A stretch of DNA of 35,677 nucleotides. It comes from an uncultured Hyphomicrobiales bacterium (GTDB lineage: Bacteria; Pseudomonadota; Alphaproteobacteria; Rhizobiales; Beijerinckiaceae). The position numbers and the translations under genes are program-made. Shown here piece after piece: positions 1 through 9,290 of this stretch. Position 1 is the first letter of the stretch, and the number at the start of each line of letters is the position of its first letter. The notes under the pieces were generated by a model. The model made no database searches, was not told where the DNA came from, and worked only from the letters and a program-made list of their open reading frames with translations. The stretch is from positions 1 through 35,677 of the forward strand of contig CAIZEI010000113.1 in assembly GCA_903931945.1 (NCBI GenBank), written 5' to 3'.

Positions 1-628
1 GGGCGAGGCGGCCTGCGTGTCGATCCACGGCGCCAACCGTTTGGGCTCGAATTCGTTGATCGATCTTGTTGTATTCGGTCGCGCCGCAGGCCTGCGCGCC
101 GCCGAACTCGTCACGCCCGGCGAGAAACAACCTGATCTTCCCGCCGATTCCGCCGATCTCGCGCTGTCCAGGCTCGACAGGTTCCGTTGGGCCAAGGGTG
201 GCACTCCGACAGCGCAATTGCGCCACAAGATGCAGATGACCATGCAGAACAATTGCGCAGTGTTCCGCACCGGCGAGGTTCTGGAAGAAGGCAAGACGCT
301 GATTCACGAGGTCTGGGCCGGGGTAGACGATATCGGCGTCACCGATCGCTCGCTGTCGTGGAATTCCGATCTGCTGGAAACCCTGGAATTCGATAATCTG
401 ATCATTCAGGCGGTCGTCACTATGGACTCGGCTGTGGAGCGCAAGGAAAGCCGCGGCGCCCACGCCCGCGAAGACTACCCCAACCGCGACGACAAGGAAT
501 GGATGAAGCACACGCTGGCCTGGGCCGACGACGCAACCAAAAAAGTCACCATCGATTTCAGGCCGGTGCATACCTACACGATGTCGAATGAAATCGCGTA
601 TATTGAGCCGAAGGCAAGGGTGTATTGA
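1..628 (+). CDS. sdhA: Succinate dehydrogenase flavoprotein subunit, C-terminal part (cut by window edge)
   Basis: This is the C-terminal third of the FAD-binding subunit of succinate dehydrogenase (complex II, TCA cycle), which oxidises succinate to fumarate on the inner face of the cytoplasmic membrane. The frame is open from base 2 and reads [19 protein letters not shown], the very conserved SdhA/FrdA block around the capping domain and catalytic arginine. It ends with the typical tail YIEPKARVY before TGA. The start and the FAD-binding N-terminus lie outside the window. sdhB follows 59 bases downstream on the same strand, so this is the usual sdhA-sdhB order. Identification is secure; only the 5' extent is unknown. 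Confidence 0.97.
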   Translation, partial: GEAACVSIHGANRLGSNSLIDLVVFGRAAGLRAAELVTPGEKQPDLPADSADLALSRLDRFRWAKGGTPTAQLRHKMQMTMQNNCAVFRTGEVLEEGKTLIHEVWAGVDDIGVTDRSLSWNSDLLETLEFDNLIIQAVVTMDSAVERKESRGAHAREDYPNRDDKEWMKHTLAWADDATKKVTIDFRPVHTYTMSNEIAYIEPKARVY

Positions 629-687
629 GCCGCTGCATTTAGGGCAATTGAATTCAAACGCCCCACCGGGGTTGATGGAAGAAAAAG

Positions 688-1467
688 ATGGTCGAACTTG
701 CACTCCCCAAAAACTCACGCCCTACCGTCGGCAAGACCTGGGCGCGTCCGGACAAGGCGTCCGCCGTGCGCGAGTTCCGCATCTATCGCTGGAACCCCGA
801 CGATGGCGCCAATCCGCGCATCGACACCTATTATGTTGATATGGGCGATTGCGGCCCGATGGTGCTCGACGCGCTGCTCTGGATCAAGAACAAGATCGAT
901 CCGACGCTGACCTTCCGCCGATCCTGCCGCGAGGGCATTTGCGGCTCCTGCGCGATGAACATCGACGGGACAAATACGCTCGCCTGCACGAAAGACATGG
1001 CGTCAATCAAAAGCGTCATCAAGATCTATCCGCTGCCGCACATGCCGGTAGTGAAGGACCTCGTGCCCGATCTCACGCGCTTCTACGCGCAGCACGCCTC
1101 TATCGAGCCCTGGCTGAAAACGGTGTCGCCGAAGCCCGAGAAGGAATGGCTGCAATCGCATGACGACCGGGTCAAGCTCGACGGTCTCTATGAGTGCATT
1201 CTGTGCGCCTGCTGCTCGACATCCTGCCCGAGCTATTGGTGGAACGGCGATCGCTATCTCGGGCCTGCCGCGCTGTTGCAGGCCTATCGCTGGTTGATCG
1301 ATTCGCGCGACGAATCGACTGGCGAGCGTCTGGACAATCTGGAAGACCCATTCCGCCTCTATCGCTGTCACACGATCATGAATTGCGCCAAAGCCTGTCC
1401 CAAGGGGCTCAATCCCGCCAAGGCCATCGCCAGCATCAAGAACATGATGCTGACCCGACAAATGTGA
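688..1467 (+). CDS. sdhB: Succinate dehydrogenase iron-sulphur subunit
   Basis: The 259-residue protein has the usual SdhB length. It carries electrons from the SdhA flavin to the quinone site through three Fe-S clusters. The 2Fe-2S ligands are Cys80, 85, 88 and 100 (CREGICGSC). The 4Fe-4S and 3Fe-4S ligands are in [12 protein letters not shown] (Cys170, 173, 176, 180) and [12 protein letters not shown] (Cys227, 233, 237). The ATG is preceded by a purine-rich GGAAGAAAAAG site. It forms an operon with sdhA and is convergent with pssA, with only 21 bases between the stops. That gap holds an inverted repeat (GCCTGA/TCAGGC) but no T run, so a terminator there is not convincing. Confidence 0.98.
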   Translation: MVELALPKNSRPTVGKTWARPDKASAVREFRIYRWNPDDGANPRIDTYYVDMGDCGPMVLDALLWIKNKIDPTLTFRRSCREGICGSCAMNIDGTNTLACTKDMASIKSVIKIYPLPHMPVVKDLVPDLTRFYAQHASIEPWLKTVSPKPEKEWLQSHDDRVKLDGLYECILCACCSTSCPSYWWNGDRYLGPAALLQAYRWLIDSRDESTGERLDNLEDPFRLYRCHTIMNCAKACPKGLNPAKAIASIKNMMLTRQM

Positions 1468-1488
1468 GATTCTTCGCCTGACAGCGGC

Positions 1489-2370
1489 TCAGGCTGCGGG
1501 CGAAGAGGGAGTATCGGCAGTGGCCATCGTGGAATCGTTGCGGGCGTAGGAGCGGTACTTGCGGACCGCAAAAGGTATCATCACAAGATAGATCAGGCTC
1601 AGAACGACAAGCATCTGCATGGGGAAAGTCGCAACCAGCAGAAATGCCGCCATCACGCCAAACAGCAATGGCATGAACCATTCGCGCGGCACCCGCCCGA
1701 TTTTTTTTCCTGAAAAATGCGGAATTCGGCTTACCATCAGGAGTGCGATTAAAATCACATATCCGATTTCCACCGGAACATACGCGCCGCCAAGCGGCGT
1801 TTCGAGTGAAAATTCCAGATACATCGGCAGCATGACCGTTATAGCTCCGGCTGGCGCAGGCATTCCTGTAAAAAAATGGCCCACCCAGGCCGGCGCCTTT
1901 GGATCGTCAATCATAACATTGAATCGCGCCAGCCGGAGCGCGCAGGCCACAGCAAAAATCAATGCTGCAAACCAGCCGAAATTCTTGTTTTCGTGCAAAG
2001 ACCAGAAATAGAGCAGCAGCGCCGGGGCTACGCCAAAATCGACAAAATCGGCCAAAGAATCGAGTTCGGCGCCGAACCGCGTTGCGCCTTTGAGGGCGCG
2101 CGCAATTCTTCCGTCAAGCCCGTCCAGAATCGCTGCGCCGACAATCGCTACGACTGCGGATTGATAGAGGCCCTCAGAAGCGAGGCGGATCGAGGTCAAT
2201 CCGAGACACAGCGCCAGCAGTGTGACGAGATTGGGCACGATGAAACGCAGTGGGATACGTCGAATCCGGCGCAACCGTTCCGCGCGGCTCTGCGAGGCAC
2301 TCTCGGATTCAAGGCTCAGAATGTCATGTTCGTCCATTTCATCCGTTCCGCTTTCCGAAAGTCCTATCAT
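1489..2370 (-). CDS. pssA: CDP-diacylglycerol--serine O-phosphatidyltransferase
   Basis: This membrane enzyme makes phosphatidylserine from CDP-diacylglycerol and L-serine, the first committed step to phosphatidylethanolamine. The CDP-alcohol phosphatidyltransferase motif is complete: D83-G-L-D86-G-x3-A-R91 then G100-x3-D104-x3-D108. Several hydrophobic segments follow. It is the integral-membrane (type II) kind found in alphaproteobacteria, not the E. coli peripheral enzyme. The gene lies 22 bases downstream of psd, so the two pathway steps are probably co-transcribed. An in-frame ATG at 2337 (residue 12) is an alternative start; the first residues are acidic and outside the conserved domain either way. 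Confidence 0.95.
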   Translation of the reverse strand: MIGLSESGTDEMDEHDILSLESESASQSRAERLRRIRRIPLRFIVPNLVTLLALCLGLTSIRLASEGLYQSAVVAIVGAAILDGLDGRIARALKGATRFGAELDSLADFVDFGVAPALLLYFWSLHENKNFGWFAALIFAVACALRLARFNVMIDDPKAPAWVGHFFTGMPAPAGAITVMLPMYLEFSLETPLGGAYVPVEIGYVILIALLMVSRIPHFSGKKIGRVPREWFMPLLFGVMAAFLLVATFPMQMLVVLSLIYLVMIPFAVRKYRSYARNDSTMATADTPSSPAA

Positions 2371-2392
2371 GGACCATTCGGTCCTGCTTGTT

Positions 2393-3091
2393 CTAACCCA
2401 GCCTGAAGCCGCGCGACGCCGGCCCGCCCCTCAAATCCGCGAGCGGCGTCTCGCCTGCCACAGCACGCGAGCCGATGCTGACAAGCGGCGTGGCTGTCTC
2501 GGGCAAATAGACATCGACCCGTGAGCCAAACCGGATCAAACCGATCCGGTCGCCAACGGAGGGGCTCTCCCCTTCATGAGCGAAACACACGATTCGGCGC
2601 GCAATCAGACCCGCTATCTGCACGACGCCGATTTTGCCATCGGGCGTATCGAATATAAAGCCGTTGCGCTCATTGTCCTCGCTGGCCTTGTCAAGGTCCG
2701 CGCTGACAAACAGGCCGGGCTTGTATGCAATCTTTGTGATCCGTCCGCTGACCGGCGCCCGGTTCACATGGCAGTCAAAGACGGACATGAAAACGCATAT
2801 GCGTTGCATCGGCGCGACGCCCAGTCCCAGTTCGGCTGGCGGCGTAAACCGGCCTATTGAGCAAACAATCCCATCTGCAGAAGAAACGACAAGCCCCTCG
2901 CGAAGAGGCGTGACCCTCACCGGGTCGCGGAAGAAATAGATACACCAGCAGGTGAGAATAGCGCCCAGCCATCCCAACGGCGACCAAAGCCATCCCGCCA
3001 CCAAGGCGCTCGCACCAAATATGGCTATGAATTTGTAGCCTTCGGGATGAACCGGCGTGGCCTGCTTTCGGATAGAATCAAGAATGGACAT
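2393..3091 (-). CDS. psd: Phosphatidylserine decarboxylase proenzyme (short form)
   Basis: This enzyme decarboxylates phosphatidylserine to phosphatidylethanolamine. At 232 residues it belongs to the short Psd type common in alphaproteobacteria. Two N-terminal hydrophobic segments (about residues 20-55) would anchor it. The C-terminal [14 protein letters not shown] holds the Gly-Ser self-cleavage site; Ser190 is expected to become the pyruvoyl cofactor. The ATG has a GGAAG site 5 bases upstream. It is the first gene of psd-pssA; about 100 bases separate it from the remains of tadG upstream. Confidence 0.96.
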   Translation of the reverse strand: MSILDSIRKQATPVHPEGYKFIAIFGASALVAGWLWSPLGWLGAILTCWCIYFFRDPVRVTPLREGLVVSSADGIVCSIGRFTPPAELGLGVAPMQRICVFMSVFDCHVNRAPVSGRITKIAYKPGLFVSADLDKASEDNERNGFIFDTPDGKIGVVQIAGLIARRIVCFAHEGESPSVGDRIGLIRFGSRVDVYLPETATPLVSIGSRAVAGETPLADLRGGPASRGFRLG

Positions 3092-3189
3092 ACAGACTTC
3101 CGGTGTAGCTGCGAGGATAGCTTAGTGCCACCAAACAAACGGGAAGTCACTGCCCTGGACGCAATCGGTCGCAACGGTACGCCGACCGG

Positions 3190-3351
3190 CTATTGGGTTA
3201 GGTGCAAAAGCGTCAGCTGTTGTCCAATGCTACTGAAGGCGGAGGTCAATGCCGCGATGCTGGTTGCATCGTAATAATACGAAACGCTCGTAGCGCATTG
3301 CTGTAACACATTGCGGATCACGGGGTCCGTGACTTCGAAGGCGATAGCCTA
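3190..3351 (-). pseudogene. C-terminal remnant of the TadG-like gene beyond an amber codon
   Basis: Directly after the TAG at 3349-3351 the same frame reads 52 further codons, starting AIAFEVTDPVIRNVL and ending SSIGQQLTLLHLTQ before a second TAG at 3190-3192. This segment contains the features usual at the TadG C-terminus: an I-A-F-x-V strand, a Cys-Ala-Thr with an aromatic cluster (YYYDAT), and a final amphipathic helix. In many homologues the residue at the amber position is tyrosine (general knowledge), so a single TAC or TAT to TAG change explains the break. It may be a nonsense mutation, a sequencing error, or a codon read through by a suppressor tRNA. Confidence 0.75.
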
Positions 3352-4722
3352 AATCGTGACGCCGCTTGCTTGAATCGCTTTACAGGTTTGCAACGTGATC
3401 AAATTGGCGTCCAGTTTGTCCTGGGTGGCTACAGGCGCGGTCAGATTGGCGCCCGTCGCATCGACATCCGAACCCTCGTGATCATGGTCGAGATAGTTGG
3501 GCTGCGGCGAATGGGTATTCGCACCGTCGGTCATCAGCACGAGGACTTTTTTTGCTCCGGCATTGTAAGCCGCGCCGTCGCTGAAGGGGCCATTGGGCGA
3601 CAGAACGCGCCAGCCCCACAGGAGTCCCGGAGCAATGAATGTCTCATAATTTGCCTGCAACGCGTTGATCTGGGAAATCAGTGAGCTTGAGCTATTTGTC
3701 AGTCGTTGCAGCGGATTTGGACAGTTTCCGTAGGCAATTGTCTGCGCAGCGTTGACAATCAGCGCCGGGACGGGATTTGCGCTGGTCACTGTATCGGTCA
3801 GATCGGGCGAGTATCCCGAACCAAAGCGCGATCCCACGCAACCGTTCCAGGAGTAGGTGTTGTAATACGTACTTGATGTGCACTGCCCGGCAGGAGTCAA
3901 TTGCGCATAATAGCTGCAATCGTAGGAATAGGGGACCGAGACGCCGTCCGCAGTATTTGTTCCCGAACAGGTCTGCTGCGTCAAAACACTTGAATAGGTC
4001 GCCCCGACAGCGCAGGTTGTCCCGGTTTGCGGGATTGTGCCCGTCACAGGCGAAGTGTTCGTCAGCCAGCTCGCGCCTGCATTACTCGTTCCTACATTGA
4101 CATAATAGGAAAACGGCACAAGCCCGATTCTGATATTATTGGCGGCGCTGGGCGTTGCGTACAACGTATTGATCAAAGACACCGCTGCCGATTGCGCAGA
4201 CGCCAGTTTGGCTCCTGTCATGGAATAGGTCGTGTCGAATACGAGCGCGACTTCAAGCTTGTTGGAGCCAGACCCGGCGGATGCCTGCGCTTTTGCATTT
4301 ATCTCGGTGGTCGGCCTACCCACAATACGCATGAATTGATTTGGAACATTGGCCGAAACATTCACTGTCACGACATTGGCCACGCTCGAATCGACCGAAA
4401 CGACCGGCGAGGACCCTGGCGAGCGATACGACGCCGCGATGTAATTTTCCACAGCCGTTTGCACAGCCGTTGCAGTTGCATCGCCTGAGAGGCCCGCAAT
4501 TGCGCTGGCCGATTGCGCCTGCTCCCCCGCCAAAGCCGCCGCGTCAACCGCAGACTGCAAAAGCGTCCTTTGCCGCATGCCCGCAGAATAATCCACCGCG
4601 AAGCCGACGCCGCCGAGGATAGGCGCCAGCGAAAGCGCGAACATCACAGCGGTATTGCTGCGCCGGTTTGCCGCAAATGACCTCAAAAAGGCCGGCATCG
4701 CCTTGTGAATTCGTTCAACCAT
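3349..4722 (-). CDS. TadG-like Flp pilus assembly protein, ended early by an in-frame TAG
   Basis: This looks like TadG, a pilus-associated membrane-anchored protein. The N-terminus has a basic stretch (FAANRRSNTAVMFALSLAPI) followed by a hydrophobic helix, the TadE/TadG-type anchor, then the usual Asp-Tyr and ALAGEQ alpha-helical region. From about residue 157 there is a von Willebrand A fold with a MIDAS-like D-T-T-Y-S and, near the C-terminus, MTDGANTHSP. A Ser/Thr/Asn-rich insert lies between. Translation stops after LQTCKAIQASGVTI at residue 457, although the same frame continues for 52 sense codons of typical TadG C-terminus (see 3190-3351). No other tad/cpa pilus genes are in the window, and the gene sits inside an otherwise household cluster, so it may be a stray or decaying copy. 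Confidence 0.85.
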   Translation of the reverse strand: MVERIHKAMPAFLRSFAANRRSNTAVMFALSLAPILGGVGFAVDYSAGMRQRTLLQSAVDAAALAGEQAQSASAIAGLSGDATATAVQTAVENYIAASYRSPGSSPVVSVDSSVANVVTVNVSANVPNQFMRIVGRPTTEINAKAQASAGSGSNKLEVALVFDTTYSMTGAKLASAQSAAVSLINTLYATPSAANNIRIGLVPFSYYVNVGTSNAGASWLTNTSPVTGTIPQTGTTCAVGATYSSVLTQQTCSGTNTADGVSVPYSYDCSYYAQLTPAGQCTSSTYYNTYSWNGCVGSRFGSGYSPDLTDTVTSANPVPALIVNAAQTIAYGNCPNPLQRLTNSSSSLISQINALQANYETFIAPGLLWGWRVLSPNGPFSDGAAYNAGAKKVLVLMTDGANTHSPQPNYLDHDHEGSDVDATGANLTAPVATQDKLDANLITLQTCKAIQASGVTI

Positions 4723-4895
4723 GCGGAATCCTGAAGACCGGAGAATATCCCCCGGAACTCTAGGGAAGCTTTGTTGAGAAAAGTTTAAGGTTTATCCATA
4801 AACTAGCTTCACATCCATGCCAAACAAAAAGATGTAAATTAATAACTATATTTGAAAGATTTCATCACCTGCGCCGTGCGCTGGCGATCAGGCCT

Positions 4896-6803
4896 TCAGG
4901 CCTCAATAGCAACATGAACAGACTTGCCCTCCTCTTCCTCGGCCCGCCTTAGCGCCTCATTGGCCTGATCGACTTCGCGCTGGCGATTCCACATCGCAGC
5001 GTAAACGCCTCCCTTTTCAAGAAGATCTTCATGACGACCACGCTCGACGATAATACCCTTGTCGAGCACGAGTATTTCATTGGCGTTTACAACGGTGGAC
5101 AGACGATGCGCAATAACCAGCGTCGTGCGGCCTTTTGAAACCCGGTCGAGAGCAATCTGGATCTCACGTTCGGTGAAGCTATCGAGCGCCGAAGTCGCTT
5201 CGTCGAGCACCAGAATGGGTGGTCCCTTCAAGATCGTGCGGGCAATAGCGACTCGCTGCTTCTCGCCGCCGGACAGTTTTAGGCCGCGCTCGCCGACCTG
5301 CGCCTGATAGCCGCCAGGGACAAGTTTGATAAAATTGTCGATTTGCGCCAGCGATGCTGCCGCTTCGACCTCGTCATCGCTCGCCTCCCAGCGTCCATAA
5401 CGGATATTATAGCCGATTGTGTCATTGAACAGGACGGAGTCCTGAGGCACCATTCCAACCTGATCGCGCAAAGAGCGCTGCTGCACTGCGGAAATATCCT
5501 GTCCGTCAATAACAATGCGCCCGGCTTGTGGTTCGTAGAAGCGGAAAATCAAACGCGATATTGTCGATTTGCCAGCGCCGGAAGGACCGACGATGGCGAC
5601 CGTCTGGCCGGCCGGCACTTCGAAACTCACGCCTCGCAATATCGGCCGGGTGGAATCGTAGGCGAAATGGACATTCTCGAAGCGCAGCGCGCCCGCGCTG
5701 ACGCTTAACGCCGGCGCATTGGGATGATCCTGAATTTCAGGGTTTTGGCCAAGAAGATCAAACATGGTTTCGATATCGATGACCGCTTGCTTGACCTCGC
5801 GGTAAAGCATCCCCATGAAATTCAGGGGCTGCGCCAGCTGGATCATCATCGAATTGACCAGCACGAAATCGCCGATGGTATGCGTACCCGCGCGAATGCC
5901 CCCGATGCACATCAACATCACCAGCGCGAGCCCTGCGGTGAAAATAACGCCCTGCCCGGTATTCAGGAACGCCAGCGAGACATAACTCCCCACAGACAGC
6001 CGCTCGTACCGCGCCATAGCCTTGTCATAGCGCTGCGCCTCACGATCCTCAGCGCCGAAATACTTGACCGTCTCATAGTTGAGCAGACTGTCGATGGCCT
6101 TGGTGTTGGCGTCCGAGTCGCTCTCGTTCATTGACCGCCGGATTGACATTCGCCAATTGGTCGCCGTTGTGGTGAACCAGAGATACAAAATGATCATGAT
6201 TACGACAACGAGTGAATATCGCCAGTCGAATTCGTAAAACAGAACTGCGAGGATCAGCGTGAATTCGACGATCGTCGGAATGCCGGTCAGCATCGACAGG
6301 CGGACGATCTGCTCGATCGCTGTGCGACCGCGTTCGAGCACCCGCGTCAGCCCGCCAGTCTTGCGTTCGAGATGAAAGCGCAACGACAACTGGTGCAGGT
6401 GCACGAAGACTTCTGTGGCCAACCGACGCACGGCGTTCATCGACACCGCGGCAAACAGCGCATCACGGCCCTGCGTCAGCACAACCATCATCGTGCGGAG
6501 AATTCCATAGAGGATGGTGAGGCCGATGGCGCCCCCGATGTAGAGCGCCAAGGCGCCAGTATCTCCATCTTTGGCGGTGATCGCGTCTGTCGCCCATTTG
6601 AACGAGAAGGGAACGGCAATGGTGACAAACTTGGCGATAATCATGAGCGCCACAGCGCCCCCAACGCGCAGGCGGAGATCCAGCCGCTCACGGGGCCAGA
6701 CATAGGGCCACAGGCGTTGAACGGTCTTTATCAGTGAAAGTTCACGCTGGGCTGGGAGCGCCGGCTTCGCGGTCTGGGGCTGGGAAAGGGTCTGATCTGT
6801 CAT
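4896..6803 (-). CDS. ABC transporter, ATM1/heavy-metal-exporter type (fused permease and ATPase)
   Basis: The 635-residue half-transporter has six membrane helices (about residues 40-330) followed by one nucleotide-binding domain, and would act as a homodimer. Visible motifs are Walker A GPSGAGKST, signature LSGGEKQRVAIARTI, Walker B ILVLDEATSALDS and the H-loop IAHRLSTVV. The sequence around the coupling helices (RGRTAIEQIVRLSML, DSLLNYETVKYFGAE) is characteristic of the bacterial Atm1 group, which exports glutathione-bound metals or persulphides. That substrate is family knowledge, not seen here. It lies 63 bases after the LysM protein gene on the same strand, a pairing I believe is common in Hyphomicrobiales. 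The ATG has a purine-rich AAGAGAAA just upstream. Confidence 0.93.
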   Translation of the reverse strand: MTDQTLSQPQTAKPALPAQRELSLIKTVQRLWPYVWPRERLDLRLRVGGAVALMIIAKFVTIAVPFSFKWATDAITAKDGDTGALALYIGGAIGLTILYGILRTMMVVLTQGRDALFAAVSMNAVRRLATEVFVHLHQLSLRFHLERKTGGLTRVLERGRTAIEQIVRLSMLTGIPTIVEFTLILAVLFYEFDWRYSLVVVIMIILYLWFTTTATNWRMSIRRSMNESDSDANTKAIDSLLNYETVKYFGAEDREAQRYDKAMARYERLSVGSYVSLAFLNTGQGVIFTAGLALVMLMCIGGIRAGTHTIGDFVLVNSMMIQLAQPLNFMGMLYREVKQAVIDIETMFDLLGQNPEIQDHPNAPALSVSAGALRFENVHFAYDSTRPILRGVSFEVPAGQTVAIVGPSGAGKSTISRLIFRFYEPQAGRIVIDGQDISAVQQRSLRDQVGMVPQDSVLFNDTIGYNIRYGRWEASDDEVEAAASLAQIDNFIKLVPGGYQAQVGERGLKLSGGEKQRVAIARTILKGPPILVLDEATSALDSFTEREIQIALDRVSKGRTTLVIAHRLSTVVNANEILVLDKGIIVERGRHEDLLEKGGVYAAMWNRQREVDQANEALRRAEEEEGKSVHVAIEA

Positions 6804-6866
6804 TTTCTCTTGATTCGCGCGGGCCGTGCCGGAGGATTTCGACGGACATATAGGGCGAAACGCGCA

Positions 6867-7937
6867 TCATTCCAAAACTGGTTTTGGAGCCACAAAAATC
6901 TGCCCCGGCCAAATCTTGTTTGGGTCACGAATTTGCGCAGCGTTGGCCTCATAAATCTGGGTGTAGCGAATGCCCTGCCCCAGAATTCGCCGGCTGATGC
7001 GCCAAAGGCTGTCGCCATGCTCCACCGTGACAGATTGGATTCTGGCGACGACGACCGCGCCGGCGACCGGTTGACTGTCTTTGGTCACGACGGCCTTTGC
7101 AACCGTGGACGCGTTTGTTGCCACAGTATCCGCGGGATAGTCGAACGGCGCCTCAGCGCGGGCGATGACCTTGCCGCTGCCTAGCTCAATCACATCCGCC
7201 CTGATGTCGTAATGGCCTGGCGTCATACCGTGCTCCACGCGCAGCGACCATTTACCCTGCGCGTCCACCACGACGGCGGCAACCAAAGAATTGTTGAGAT
7301 AGAGCCGCACCGGCGCGCCCGCGTCAGCCTGGCCCGAAGCCAGAAATGCGCCGTCTTCGGCAACATCGGCAGTCTGGATCGACACGGTCTTTGCTGCGCC
7401 GGACGGCGCGGCGACGGCGGCAAGAGGGCTCGCGTCGTTCAACACCCGCGTTGGCTGATCAGGCTGGGAAAGAGCCGCCAGAACCTGCTCTCCCGGATTT
7501 TTTGGCACAAACGCGGCGACGCTTTGCTCTGACGCAATATCGCCGTGTGGTCCGGGCGCGCTAAGCGACAGCAAATGATCGCCTGCCGGCAGATCCGGCG
7601 GCAGAATTACAAATTGCCCGTTGGCGTCGGTCTTGCCCGCGGCGATCTTTTGGCCTCGGTCCAACAGAATAACCGGCATATTGGGCGCCGCGCGTCCGGC
7701 GACAACGGATGCGCCATTCGGAGCAACCCGCACAACATCAAATTGCGGCGCTGCGAGCTCCGTCTTGCGATCCGCGACAGGCGCTGTTTTTTCAGACGCG
7801 GCGATTGGCGCCGGGGGGGATGTCGGCGGCGCGATGTCAGGGACGTGCGATATCGTCAAATATCCAGCTACGCCAGCCGCCGCTGCCGTAGCAGTCGCCG
7901 CGCTCCCCCAAAGGAAATTTTTTGGAACCGGAGTCAT
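6867..7937 (-). CDS. LysM-domain protein with N-terminal membrane anchor
   Basis: This is a cell-envelope protein of about 356 residues. It begins MTPVPKNFLWGS followed by an Ala-rich hydrophobic helix that would anchor it in the inner membrane. A long Pro/Ala-rich periplasmic part with probable beta-sandwich repeats (VAGRAAPNMPVILLDRG, GQADAGAPVRLYLN) follows. The C-terminus is a LysM peptidoglycan-binding module: VEHGDSLWRISRRILGQG to NKIWPGQIFVAPKP. I chose the ATG at 7937 because the anchor starts there; an upstream in-frame start at 8015 would add 26 residues with no recognisable feature. It is divergent from the LOG gene and precedes the ABC transporter. A role in envelope maintenance is inferred. 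Confidence 0.88.
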   Translation of the reverse strand: MTPVPKNFLWGSAATATAAAAGVAGYLTISHVPDIAPPTSPPAPIAASEKTAPVADRKTELAAPQFDVVRVAPNGASVVAGRAAPNMPVILLDRGQKIAAGKTDANGQFVILPPDLPAGDHLLSLSAPGPHGDIASEQSVAAFVPKNPGEQVLAALSQPDQPTRVLNDASPLAAVAAPSGAAKTVSIQTADVAEDGAFLASGQADAGAPVRLYLNNSLVAAVVVDAQGKWSLRVEHGMTPGHYDIRADVIELGSGKVIARAEAPFDYPADTVATNASTVAKAVVTKDSQPVAGAVVVARIQSVTVEHGDSLWRISRRILGQGIRYTQIYEANAAQIRDPNKIWPGQIFVAPKPVLE

Positions 7938-8052
7938 GGAATCACCGAATTTATGGCTATTTGCTGTTAATTCTAGCGCTTTGCCAACAATTACGCCATA
8001 TGCCTCCAGAAGCAAGACGTTAAAGATTCAATTTTGCTGCGGAGCGTCAGCT

Positions 8053-8649
8053 ATGCTGAAGAATATTTGTGTCTATTGTGGATCGGCAAGCGGCTCGGAA
8101 CCAGAATTCGCCGCTGGCGCTGCCGAACTTGGCGCAACGATGGCTTCGGAAGGAATCGGTTTGGTCTATGGCGGCGGCAATACGGGCCTGATGGGTCAGG
8201 TCGCACGCGCAACTCTGCAAGCTGATGGTAAGGTATGTGGCATCATTCCGGAGTTTTTAAAGTCGCGCGAGCTGATGCTCGCCGAGGCGCAAGAACTGAT
8301 TGTGACAAAGGATATGCACGCGCGCAAACGCCTGATGTTTGAACGGGCTGACGCATTCATCGCTTTGCCCGGCGGAGTTGGCACGCTCGAGGAGCTCGTC
8401 GAACAATTAACCTGGGCGCAACTCGAACAACACCGAAAGCCAATTCTAATTCTCGATATCAAAGGCTTCTGGCGGCCTTTGCTATCGCTTCTCGCGCATA
8501 TGCGGCAGTTCGGCTTCATCCATAGTAATTTTGAAGTGCGGTATCTCGTCGCCGAACGCGTCTCGGAGGCGATCCCTATGTTGCGTTCTGCGATGACGCA
8601 CAGCAAAAGCGCCTTTTCCTCTGTTGTTCCCGATATTTCGAAACTGTAG
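8053..8649 (+). CDS. LOG family protein (TIGR00730), probable cytokinin riboside 5'-monophosphate phosphoribohydrolase
   Basis: The protein has 198 residues from the ATG at 8053. It has the Rossmann-like LOG fold with the two diagnostic motifs: GGGNTGLMG (substrate phosphate binding) and PGGVGTLEEL (catalytic Glu and Arg region). Family members release free cytokinin-type bases from nucleoside monophosphates; in bacteria many are general nucleotide N-glycosidases, so the physiological substrate is uncertain. The frame is open far upstream to 7621, but that extension overlaps the divergent LysM gene and its promoter, and the conserved domain starts exactly at MLKNICVYCGS. It is followed 89 bases later by a secreted hypothetical gene. 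Confidence 0.94.
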   Translation: MLKNICVYCGSASGSEPEFAAGAAELGATMASEGIGLVYGGGNTGLMGQVARATLQADGKVCGIIPEFLKSRELMLAEAQELIVTKDMHARKRLMFERADAFIALPGGVGTLEELVEQLTWAQLEQHRKPILILDIKGFWRPLLSLLAHMRQFGFIHSNFEVRYLVAERVSEAIPMLRSAMTHSKSAFSSVVPDISKL

Positions 8650-8738
8650 ATCCGAGGGAGTTGATCAATTCTCAGGCAGGATTTGCGGATTGCTGCAATA
8701 TGCCGCTATAGTTATGGCCCTTTGTGGAGGATCAGGTT

Positions 8739-9254
8739 GTGAGTAGATTGAGATTGTTCCTGGCGGCTCTCGGGGCTGCATCGATACTCGGATTCGGCGT
8801 CGCCGCTCATGCTCAGGGGCTGAGCCCGAGCTTTGGCACTGTTCCATCAATCCCGACAACGCCAAGCCTCGGACAGGCCGGCGAGGCCGCAGCAGCGGCG
8901 CAGTCTGCGGTTCAAGGCGATAACGCCGAAAGCGCTCCGGCGGATAAGAAAGCTGTCGTGAAAAAGAAGAGGAAGATCAAGCCAAAGGCCCCCAAGGAAC
9001 TCAAAGCGGGCGTGGGGCAAGTCCTTGTGGTCAATAGTCGCTCCGCGACCCTCGTCTCGCTGACGCTTACGGCCGCGTCCGGAAAATCTGCAATTGTCTC
9101 AAAAGGACTGGCTGCGGGCGGCAGGGCCCTTGGCAAACTGCCTGCCAAGGGCGGCTGTAACTATTCCGCCACAGGTGAATTTGACGATGGGACATCGCTG
9201 GCGATTGACAGTGTCGAAGTCTGCAAGGACCGTACACTGAATCTCGTCGATTAA
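8739..9254 (+). CDS. Secreted hypothetical protein with Lys-rich linker
   Basis: I do not recognise the family. The 171-residue product starts with a clear Sec signal peptide (MSRLRLFLAALGAASILGF, likely cleavage after AHA). An Ala/Pro-rich segment follows, then a strongly basic patch (KKAVVKKKRKIKPKAPK, about residues 67-83), and a C-terminal beta-rich domain with two cysteines (GGCNYSATGEFDDG and VEVCKDRTL) that could form a disulphide in the periplasm. The GTG at 8739 is chosen because a strong GGAGG (8726-8730) lies 8 bases upstream; a GTG at 8724 would leave the ribosome site inside the gene. It is convergent with the esterase gene. Confidence 0.8.
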   Translation: MSRLRLFLAALGAASILGFGVAAHAQGLSPSFGTVPSIPTTPSLGQAGEAAAAAQSAVQGDNAESAPADKKAVVKKKRKIKPKAPKELKAGVGQVLVVNSRSATLVSLTLTAASGKSAIVSKGLAAGGRALGKLPAKGGCNYSATGEFDDGTSLAIDSVEVCKDRTLNLVD

Positions 9255-9290
9255 TTGCTCTTTATCCCCTGAGTTTTCCGGGGCTCTGCG

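Noticed and set aside
1476-1494. GCCTGA/TCAGGC inverted repeat as a terminator between sdhB and pssA
   Set aside because: No T run on either strand, and the right arm overlaps the pssA stop codon, so evidence is too weak to list.
4852-4865. TTGAAAGATTTCAT as an FNR/FixK box upstream of tadG
   Set aside because: One mismatch and 130 bases from the start of a damaged gene in an A+T-rich stretch; chance occurrence is likely.
7621-8052. Long N-terminal extension of the LOG gene
   Set aside because: It overlaps the divergent LysM gene in antisense, and the conserved LOG domain begins exactly at the ATG at 8053.
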